A stretch of DNA of 64,000 bases from the NCBI RefSeq assembly GCF_001866055.1, contig NZ_MLQS01000001.1:464591-528590 (forward strand), given 5' to 3'. The position numbers and the translations under genes are program-made. This document shows positions 57,060 through 64,000 of the stretch, in pieces. The number at the start of each line of letters is the position of its first letter. Position 1 is the stretch's first letter. This stretch comes from Anaerobacillus alkalidiazotrophicus. Its GTDB lineage: Bacteria; Bacillota; Bacilli; Bacillales_H; Anaerobacillaceae. Below the pieces are notes generated by a model. That model was given only the letters and a program-made list of their open reading frames with translations, did no database searches and had not been told where the DNA came from.

Positions 57060-57755
57060 TTGGCTAAAAAAGGTAAAAAGTATCAAGAAGCTGCAAAGCT
57101 TGTTGATCGTACAAAAGCTTACCCTGTAGAAGAAGCAATTGAATTAGTAAAAAAGACTTCATCAGCATCTTTTGATGAAACAGTTGAAGTTGCATTTCGT
57201 TTAGGAGTTGATCCTAAGAAAGCTGATCAACAAATTCGTGGAGCAGTTGTTCTTCCACATGGAACAGGTAAAACTCAACGTGTATTAGTATTTGCTAAAG
57301 GTGACAAAGCTAAGCAAGCAGAAGCAGCTGGAGCGGATTACGTTGGGGATGAAGATTACATTAACAAAATCCAACAAGGTTGGTTTGACTTTGATGTTGT
57401 AGTAGCTACTCCAGACATGATGGGGCAAGTAGGTAAACTTGGACGTGTATTAGGTCCTAAAGGTTTAATGCCAAACCCTAAAACTGGAACAGTTACGTTC
57501 GAAGTTGAAAAAGCTGTTAATGAGATCAAAGCAGGTAAGATTGAATATCGTGTAGATAAAGCTGGAAACATTCATGCTCCAATTGGTAAAGTTTCTTTTG
57601 ATACAAATAAGTTAGTTGAAAACTTAACTACAGTTGTAGAAACTTTAATTAAAGTTAAACCTGCAGCTGCAAAAGGAACTTACATGAAGAACATCGCTGT
57701 AGCATCAACGATGGGACCTGGTGTTAAAGTTAATGTAGCAGCCGCTACAAAATAA
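57060..57755 (+). CDS. rplA: Ribosomal protein L1
   Basis: 231 residues from TTG 57060 (AAGGAGG seven bases upstream). [16 protein letters not shown] start, [30 protein letters not shown]1 forms the movable stalk and represses its own mRNA in many bacteria. The upstream frame to 56979 runs through the dispersed repeat and is rejected. Confidence 0.98.
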   Translation: MAKKGKKYQEAAKLVDRTKAYPVEEAIELVKKTSSASFDETVEVAFRLGVDPKKADQQIRGAVVLPHGTGKTQRVLVFAKGDKAKQAEAAGADYVGDEDYINKIQQGWFDFDVVVATPDMMGQVGKLGRVLGPKGLMPNPKTGTVTFEVEKAVNEIKAGKIEYRVDKAGNIHAPIGKVSFDTNKLVENLTTVVETLIKVKPAAAKGTYMKNIAVASTMGPGVKVNVAAATK

Positions 57756-57761
57756 TTCCAG

Positions 57762-57790
57762 TTGACTCTTTTGTTTTAAATAGATATACT
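57762..57790 (+). promoter_or_regulatory. Promoter of rplJL
   Basis: TTGACT, 17 bp, TATACT directly after rplA. Confidence 0.85.
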
Positions 57791-57796
57791 AACAAA

Positions 57797-57930
57797 TGTG
57801 AATTGAATAATTCATACCGTAGACAGTAGGTGCGCATCATTCGCTTAATTTCCTACCGAGGTTGTTAAAAGTTGATCTAATCACTATAACAATAGCCTCC
57901 GTGTGTCTCGGCATATGGGGGCTTTTCCTA
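57797..57930 (+). ncRNA. L10 leader (autoregulatory mRNA structure)
   Basis: Between promoter and rplJ, with the L10-leader elements GTAGACAGTAGGTGCGC and TTTCCTACCGAGGTTG, then AGCCTCC / GGGGGCT (57894-57923) followed by TTTTCC, a terminator-like stem. L10-L12 complex binds here to repress rplJL in Bacillus. Confidence 0.85.
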
Positions 57931-58046
57931 TAGAAAGGATCACCTCATAAAAAAACGGTATGGTTTTAATACTATCAAGCTTTGATAGTATAAGAAACTT
58001 CGGGGTAAAACCTGGAAGTTTTCGAATAATCATAGGAGGTGTAAAT

Positions 58047-58544
58047 ATGAGCGTACGTGAACAAAAACAACAAGTAGTATCTGAGATTGCTGGAAAACTT
58101 CGTGATAGCAAAACAACAGTAGTTGTTGACTATCGTGGGTTAAACGTTGCTGAAGTAACTGAGTTACGTAAGCAATTACGTGAAGCAAATGTTGATTTTA
58201 AAGTTTACAAAAACACAATGACACGTCGTGCAACTGCAGAAGTAGAATTAACACAATTAGATGAAGTGTTAGTAGGACCAACTGCGATTGCTTTTAGTAG
58301 TGATGATGTTATTGCTCCAGCTAAAATTCTTAACGACTTTGCTAAAAAGCATGATGCGTTAGAAATTAAAGCAGGTGTAATCGAAGGTCAATATGCTACA
58401 TTAGAAGAAGTTAAGGCACTAGCTGAACTTCCTTCAAGAGAAGGGTTACTTTCTATGTTGCTTAGCGTTCTTCAAGCTCCAATGCGTAACTTTGCATTGG
58501 CTACAAAAGCTGTTGCTGAACAAAAAGAAGAACAAGGTGCTTAA
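58047..58544 (+). CDS. rplJ: Ribosomal protein L10
   Basis: 165 residues from ATG 58047 with AGGAGGTG. Typical [30 protein letters not shown] and the C-terminal helix that binds L7/L12. Autoregulated through its leader. Confidence 0.97.
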   Translation: MSVREQKQQVVSEIAGKLRDSKTTVVVDYRGLNVAEVTELRKQLREANVDFKVYKNTMTRRATAEVELTQLDEVLVGPTAIAFSSDDVIAPAKILNDFAKKHDALEIKAGVIEGQYATLEEVKALAELPSREGLLSMLLSVLQAPMRNFALATKAVAEQKEEQGA

Positions 58545-58597
58545 TCCGAGCATAACTTTAATTTAAATTTAAACTTACATTTAGGAGGAAATATAAA

Positions 58598-58960
58598 ATG
58601 AGTAAAGATCAAATCATTGAAGCGATTAAAGAAATGACAGTTTTAGAATTAAACGATCTTGTAAAAGCAATTGAAGAAGAATTTGGTGTAACTGCTGCTG
58701 CACCTGTAGCTATGGTTGGTGGCGCTGGTGCTGCTGCTGAAGCTGAGCAAACAGAATTTGATGTAATTCTTACATCTGCTGGTGCATCTAAGATCAACGT
58801 AATCAAAGTTGTTCGTGAAATCACTGGTTTAGGATTAAAAGAAGCAAAAGCATTAGTTGATGGTGCTCCAGCTCCGCTTAAAGAAGGCGTTGCTAAAGAA
58901 GAAGCTGAAGAAGTTAAAGCTAAACTTGAAGAAGCTGGTGCTTCTGTAGAAGTTAAGTAA
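58598..58960 (+). CDS. rplL: Ribosomal protein L7/L12
   Basis: 120 residues. N-terminal dimer domain, alanine-rich hinge ([19 protein letters not shown]), C-terminal factor-binding domain with [20 protein letters not shown]. Recruits elongation factors. Terminator follows. Confidence 0.98.
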   Translation: MSKDQIIEAIKEMTVLELNDLVKAIEEEFGVTAAAPVAMVGGAGAAAEAEQTEFDVILTSAGASKINVIKVVREITGLGLKEAKALVDGAPAPLKEGVAKEEAEEVKAKLEEAGASVEVK

Positions 58961-58966
58961 TAAATA

Positions 58967-58996
58967 AAAAGCTCGCATTTATGCGGGCTTTTTATT
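58967..58996 (+). terminator. Terminator after rplL
   Basis: AAAAGCTCGCA / TGCGGGCTTTT, 4-nt loop, T tail. Confidence 0.9.
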
Positions 58997-59097
58997 TGCA
59001 ATTTCATAGGGTTATTTTAAAAGCAGAAAATTTGTATAGTTTTTATTTATTAAAGTAATAATGAATATTGGTGTAATAAGTAAAGGTGTGATGGATT

Positions 59098-59700
59098 TTG
59101 GCGAATCACTATTATTCGGAAAAACCGACAGTGAAAAGTTCTCGTAGAAGTTGGGAGTCGCAGCTAAGAGGAATGAAAATGTCATTTACTTCTGATGCGG
59201 GTGTGTTTTCTAAAAAAGAAGTAGATTTTGGTACACAATTACTTTTGGAAACATTTCGTTTCCCAGAAAGTATGGCTGCCATTTTGGATGTAGGATGTGG
59301 GTATGGTCCTATAGGTTTAACGTTAGCAAAAGAAAGAGCTGATTATCGTTTTGTTATGGTGGATATTAACGAAAGGGCTCTAGAGTTAACGGAACTAAAT
59401 GCAAAATTAAATGGTATAAATAATGTAACGATTAAAAAAAGTAATTTGCTTAGTGATGTAAAGGGGGATACTTTTGCTGCTGTTCTTTCAAACCCACCTA
59501 TAAGAGCCGGTAAAAAAGTTGTTCACCAGTTGTTTGAGGATGCATTTGAGCAATTAGAGCATTTGGGAGAATTGTGGATCGTCATTCAGAAAAAGCAAGG
59601 AGCTCCATCTGCCATTGAAAAGTTGGAGAGCTTATTCAAAGATGTAACTGTGGAGAAGAAATCAAAAGGGTATTATATTATAAAAGCAAAAAAATATTGA
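59098..59700 (+). CDS. Class I SAM methyltransferase, RsmC-like (YbxB)
   Basis: 200 residues from TTG 59098. SAM motif ILDVGCGYGPIGLTLAKE, acidic loop MVDINERALELTELN, and the catalytic NPP-type motif SNPPIRAGKKV of guanine-N2 rRNA methyltransferases. Expected to modify small-subunit rRNA like RsmC. Same place (ybxB) between rplL and rpoB in B. subtilis. Start TTG is supported by AAAGGTG about nine bases upstream. Confidence 0.9.
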   Translation: MANHYYSEKPTVKSSRRSWESQLRGMKMSFTSDAGVFSKKEVDFGTQLLLETFRFPESMAAILDVGCGYGPIGLTLAKERADYRFVMVDINERALELTELNAKLNGINNVTIKKSNLLSDVKGDTFAAVLSNPPIRAGKKVVHQLFEDAFEQLEHLGELWIVIQKKQGAPSAIEKLESLFKDVTVEKKSKGYYIIKAKKY

Positions 59701-60271
59701 CTTTATTTTCCGGTTGTGATAGTGTTATTTAATGCGTATGAATATCGTTTATACTAGTTTTTCTCGAAAGTCAACATGTTTTTTGAGTATAAAAAAACCA
59801 TTTTATGGGCAAACTAATATAATCTTAAATTTTCTCAATTGCTTAAGTATTTTTGTTTATTATAACACAATTTGAAGAATCAGAACGTGATTTTGTAATT
59901 TGATTTGAGCAAAAATACATAGTTGCATTTTTCGCATCCGAGAATGAACTTTTTTACAACGTGGTCTTTTGGAACAAAAGGCCTTTATGAGTTGTATTTT
60001 TTTGAGAAAACCTTTTTCTTTTTAACAAAGGAAAAAGTTGTTGTCAAAACTAAGTTTTATCCTTTAATAAAGATTTCCTTTGTTAAAGTGTTATTTTTTG
60101 AAAACTAAGATCGATACTAATGTTTGTCTATCTTCATTGTTAGCAAATGTAGGTATGTACCTAGTTTTCCTAATAGACTTGGTTTCAAAGCTAAGTATTA
60201 AAAATCATATGTATTCCATATGATAATTATTTCATTGAAAACAAAAACGCTAGATTTAAGGGGTGAATCAG
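59701..60271 (+). other. Long rpoB leader with several inverted repeats
   Basis: 570 bp without a gene. A weak promoter TTGACT-17-TAGTGT begins at 59697. Hairpin GGTCTTTTG / CAAAAGGCC with a 3-nt loop at 59963-59983. A 14-bp perfect inverted repeat TTTAACAAAGGAAA (60021-60034) / TTTCCTTTGTTAAA (60074-60087), whose left arm can also pair with CTTTTTCTTTTT just upstream; inside its loop AAAAC / GTTTT. The frame at 59923-60108 is not a gene. A regulated leader is likely. Confidence 0.6.
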
Positions 60272-63200
60272 TTGACAGGTCAACTAGTTCAGTATGGACG
60301 ACACCGCCAACGAAGAAGTTACGCTAGGATTAAAGAAGTATTAGATTTACCTAATCTTATTGAAATTCAGACGGCTTCTTATCAATGGTTTCTTGATGAG
60401 GGTTTAAGAGAAATGTTTCAAGACATCTCTCCGATTCAAGATTTTACAGGAAACTTAATTTTGGAGTTTATTGATTACAGTTTAGGTGAACCTAAATATT
60501 CTGTAGAAGAGTCGAAGGAACGTGATGTTACTTACGCTGCTCCTTTACGAGTAAAGGTACGTCTTATAAATAAAGAAACAGGAGAAGTGAAAGAACAAGA
60601 AGTCTTTATGGGTGATTTCCCTCTTATGACTGAAACAGGTACGTTCGTCATCAATGGTGCAGAACGTGTTATTGTATCACAGCTTGTTCGATCTCCGAGT
60701 GTTTACTATAGTAAGAAAATCGATAAAAACGGTAAAAAAGGTTTTACAGCAACTGTAATTCCTAACCGTGGAGCTTGGTTAGAACTTGAAACAGATGCTA
60801 AGGATATTGTTTATGTTCGTATAGACCGTACAAGAAAAATCCCTGTTACAGTTCTACTACGCTCCTTAGGATTCGGATCTGATCAAGAAATCATTGATCT
60901 ACTTGGAGAAGATGAGTATTTAAGAAATTCATTAGATAAAGACAACACTGATAGTACGGAAAAGGCACTGCTTGAAATCTATGAGCGTCTTCGTCCTGGT
61001 GAGCCACCAACGGTAGAAAACGCTAAGAGCTTATTGGAATCCCGCTTTTTTGATCCAAAGCGTTATGATCTAGCAAATGTAGGCCGCTATAAAATTAATA
61101 AAAAGTTACACATAAAAAATCGTCTCTTCAACCAGCGTTTAGCTGAAACGTTAATTGACCCTGAAACAGGAGAAGTTTTAGCGGAAGAAGGAGTCATGAT
61201 TGATCGCCGTCTTCTTGATCGCTTAATTCCTTATTTAGAAAACAATGTAGGATTTAAAAATGTATCTTTACATGGTGGCGTTATGGATGATGTTGAAGTC
61301 CCGTTACAATCAATAAAAGTTTATGCGCCGAACAACCAAGAAGAAGATGTGGCTATTAATGTAATTGGTAACGGTAATGTTGATAATAGCATTAAAAACA
61401 TTACCCCAGCTGATATCATTGCATCAATAAACTACTTCTTTAACCTTCTTCATGGAATTGGTGATACGGATGATATTGATCATTTAGGAAATCGTCGCCT
61501 TCGTTCTGTTGGGGAATTATTACAAAATCAGTTTAGAATTGGTTTATCAAGAATGGAACGTGTTGTTCGTGAACGAATGTCTATTCAAGATGCGAATATG
61601 ATTACCCCTCAAGCGTTAATTAATATTCGTCCGGTAATTGCTTCTATTAAAGAGTTCTTTGGTAGCTCGCAGTTATCGCAGTTCATGGATCAAACAAATC
61701 CATTGGCGGAATTAACACATAAACGTCGTCTATCGGCGTTAGGTCCTGGTGGTTTGACTCGTGAGCGTGCTGGATTTGAAGTACGTGACGTTCACTATTC
61801 GCATTATGGGCGTATGTGTCCGATCGAAACACCGGAAGGTCCGAATATTGGGTTAATCAACTCTTTATCCTCATTTGCGAAGGTTAATCAATTTGGGTTT
61901 ATGGAAACGCCGTACCGTCGTGTTGATCCTGAAACTGGAAAGGTTACGGAACAAATTGACTACTTAACAGCAGATGAAGAAGATAACTACGTAGTTGCCC
62001 AAGCGAATGCAAAGTTAGCAGACGATGGTTCGTTTGTCGATGATAACATTATTGCTCGTTTCCGTGGAGAAAACACAATTGTTAAGCGTGAACGTGTAGA
62101 CTACATGGATGTATCACCGAAACAAGTTGTGTCTGCAGCGACAGCTTGTATTCCGTTCTTAGAAAACGATGACTCCAACCGCGCGTTAATGGGAGCGAAC
62201 ATGCAACGTCAAGCTGTACCTTTATTACAACCTCAATCCCCGTTAGTTGGAACTGGGATGGAACACGTATCTGCTAAAGACTCTGGTGCAGCTGTAGTAG
62301 CTAAGTACAAAGGTGTTGTTGAGCGTGTAACAGCGAAGGAAATTCAAATTCGCCGCTTAATGGATGTAAATGGTAACGAGGTAAAAGGAGATCTTGATCG
62401 TTACAATCTTTTGAAATTTGTTCGTTCTAACCAAGGGACTTGTTATAACCAACGTCCAATTGTTAAAGAGGGTAACGTTGTTACTAAAGGAGAAATCCTT
62501 GCTGATGGACCTTCGATGGAATTAGGAGAACTAGCTCTAGGTAGAAACGTACTTGTAGGGTTTATGACTTGGGAAGGGTACAACTACGAGGACGCGATTA
62601 TCTTAAGTGAGCGCCTTGTTAAAGATGATGTATACACTTCTATTCATATTGAAGAATATGAATCAGAAGCCAGAGATACAAAACTAGGTCCAGAGGAAAT
62701 TACACGTGACATTCCAAACGTTGGTGAAGATGCGCTTCGTAATTTAGATGAGCGTGGAATCATTCGTGTCGGTGCTGAAGTAAAAGATGGTGATATTCTC
62801 GTAGGTAAAGTTACACCAAAAGGGGTTACGGAACTTACTGCAGAAGAACGTTTATTACATGCTATTTTCGGAGAAAAAGCAAGGGAAGTTCGTGATACAT
62901 CACTTCGAGCTCCTCATGGTGGAGATGGTATCATTTTAGATGTTAAAGTCTTCAATCGCGAAGACGGAGATGAGTTACCACCAGGTGTTAACCAACTTGT
63001 TCGTGTATATATCGTTCAAAAACGTAAAATTCACGAGGGAGATAAAATGGCCGGTCGTCATGGTAACAAGGGTGTAATCTCAAGAATTATGCCAGAAGAA
63101 GATATGCCATATTTGCCTGATGGAACGCCAATTGATATCATGCTTAACCCACTAGGGGTACCATCGCGTATGAACATCGGACAAGTGCTTGAGCTCCATA

Positions 63201-63817
63201 TGGGAATGGCAGCCAGACGTTTAGGTATTCATATTGCATCTCCTGTATTTGACGGAGCGCGTGAAGAAGACGTTTGGGGTACTCTTGCAGAAGCAGGCAT
63301 GGCTAGAGACGGTAAAACTGTACTTTATGATGGAAGAACAGGTGAACCGTTTGATAACCGTATTTCTGTTGGTATTATGTATATGATCAAGCTTGCTCAC
63401 ATGGTTGATGATAAACTACATGCTAGATCAACAGGTCCATACTCACTTGTAACGCAACAACCATTAGGAGGAAAAGCTCAATTTGGTGGACAGCGTTTTG
63501 GTGAGATGGAGGTGTGGGCACTAGAGGCATATGGTGCAGCATATACATTACAAGAAATTCTTACTGTGAAATCAGATGATGTAATTGGTCGTGTGAAGAC
63601 ATATGAAGCGATTGTTAAAGGCGAAAATGTACCAGAACCTGGTGTTCCAGAGTCATTTAAAGTATTAATAAAAGAGCTTCAAAGTTTAGGTATGGATGTC
63701 AAAATGTTGTCAAGTAATGAAGAGGAAATTGAGATGCGTGAGCTTGATGATGAAGAAGAAGATCAAACGAACGAAAAACTTAATTTGAATCTTGAAACCA
63801 CTGAATCTAACGGATAA
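60272..63817 (+). CDS. rpoB: RNA polymerase beta subunit
   Basis: 1181 residues from TTG 60272 ([15 protein letters not shown], as in B. subtilis; AAGGGG eight bases upstream; GTG 60263 rejected). The rifampicin region (about 61660-61765) is wild-type: [20 protein letters not shown], then [10 protein letters not shown]. Also present are the catalytic-loop segment [10 protein letters not shown] and the C-terminal [19 protein letters not shown]. Followed by rpoC after 36 bp. Confidence 0.99.
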   Translation: MTGQLVQYGRHRQRRSYARIKEVLDLPNLIEIQTASYQWFLDEGLREMFQDISPIQDFTGNLILEFIDYSLGEPKYSVEESKERDVTYAAPLRVKVRLINKETGEVKEQEVFMGDFPLMTETGTFVINGAERVIVSQLVRSPSVYYSKKIDKNGKKGFTATVIPNRGAWLELETDAKDIVYVRIDRTRKIPVTVLLRSLGFGSDQEIIDLLGEDEYLRNSLDKDNTDSTEKALLEIYERLRPGEPPTVENAKSLLESRFFDPKRYDLANVGRYKINKKLHIKNRLFNQRLAETLIDPETGEVLAEEGVMIDRRLLDRLIPYLENNVGFKNVSLHGGVMDDVEVPLQSIKVYAPNNQEEDVAINVIGNGNVDNSIKNITPADIIASINYFFNLLHGIGDTDDIDHLGNRRLRSVGELLQNQFRIGLSRMERVVRERMSIQDANMITPQALINIRPVIASIKEFFGSSQLSQFMDQTNPLAELTHKRRLSALGPGGLTRERAGFEVRDVHYSHYGRMCPIETPEGPNIGLINSLSSFAKVNQFGFMETPYRRVDPETGKVTEQIDYLTADEEDNYVVAQANAKLADDGSFVDDNIIARFRGENTIVKRERVDYMDVSPKQVVSAATACIPFLENDDSNRALMGANMQRQAVPLLQPQSPLVGTGMEHVSAKDSGAAVVAKYKGVVERVTAKEIQIRRLMDVNGNEVKGDLDRYNLLKFVRSNQGTCYNQRPIVKEGNVVTKGEILADGPSMELGELALGRNVLVGFMTWEGYNYEDAIILSERLVKDDVYTSIHIEEYESEARDTKLGPEEITRDIPNVGEDALRNLDERGIIRVGAEVKDGDILVGKVTPKGVTELTAEERLLHAIFGEKAREVRDTSLRAPHGGDGIILDVKVFNREDGDELPPGVNQLVRVYIVQKRKIHEGDKMAGRHGNKGVISRIMPEEDMPYLPDGTPIDIMLNPLGVPSRMNIGQVLELHMGMAARRLGIHIASPVFDGAREEDVWGTLAEAGMARDGKTVLYDGRTGEPFDNRISVGIMYMIKLAHMVDDKLHARSTGPYSLVTQQPLGGKAQFGGQRFGEMEVWALEAYGAAYTLQEILTVKSDDVIGRVKTYEAIVKGENVPEPGVPESFKVLIKELQSLGMDVKMLSSNEEEIEMRELDDEEEDQTNEKLNLNLETTESNG

Positions 63818-63823
63818 TCGTAG

Positions 63824-64000
<177 letters not shown>

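Noticed and set aside
59923..60108. 61-codon frame in the rpoB leader
   Set aside because: Phenylalanine/lysine-rich low-complexity product of AT-rich structured DNA, no start signal.

Overview
The window comes from a low-GC Gram-positive spore-former of the Bacillaceae. The evidence is gene content and order: ctsR-mcsA-mcsB-clpC-radA-disA-yacL-ispD-ispF-gltX-cysE-cysS-mrnC-rlmB-yacP-sigH-rpmG-secE-nusG-rplKAJL-methyltransferase-rpoB-rpoC on the right, and sigW-rsiW-cdaA-cdaR-glmM-glmS in the middle. Both blocks match Bacillus subtilis almost gene for gene. Supporting signs are a glmS ribozyme, a cysteine T-box, an L10 leader, a SigW autoregulatory promoter, a Spo0E-like phosphatase and AGGAGG-type ribosome binding sites. 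The genus cannot be fixed from the sequence alone.

Region 1 (1-17.2 kb, mostly minus strand) is accessory and decaying. It has a YesMN-type two-component system followed by two tandem sugar-binding proteins (the first runs off the left edge), a heterodimeric ABC exporter pair, an intact IS4-family element, and many wrecks: an HxlR regulator, an IS110-family transposase in three frames, a YczE-like membrane protein, a ribose-type binding protein and a third sugar-binding protein with a large deletion.

Region 2 (17.6-25.3 kb, minus strand) is a fructan cluster. It holds a membrane-anchored LamG+GH32 fructanase, three intact secreted GH68 levansucrase-type enzymes and the 3' remnant of a fourth. 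A broken duplicate piece of glmS lies on its left and intact glmS on its right, so the cluster looks inserted beside glmS. The GH68 enzymes would make or transfer fructan, the GH32 enzyme would cut it, and the sensor/binding-protein genes upstream may belong to uptake of the products (inference).

Region 3 (26.3-33.9 kb, minus strand) is the core envelope block: GlmS and GlmM (amino-sugar synthesis), CdaA and CdaR (c-di-AMP synthesis and control), and SigW/RsiW (envelope stress). Region 4 (33.9-35.9 kb) carries eleven tRNA genes and a 5S gene on the minus strand, then an almost perfect palindrome (238-bp arms, 13-nt loop) made of two 23S rRNA 3' ends facing away from each other, then a second 5S gene on the plus strand. 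This is probably an assembly join of two different rRNA operons, so the relative orientation of the two halves of the window should not be trusted. Region 5 (36-64 kb, plus strand) is the ctsR-to-rpoC core block. It is interrupted by four copies of a dispersed intergenic repeat, one of them between rplK and rplA.
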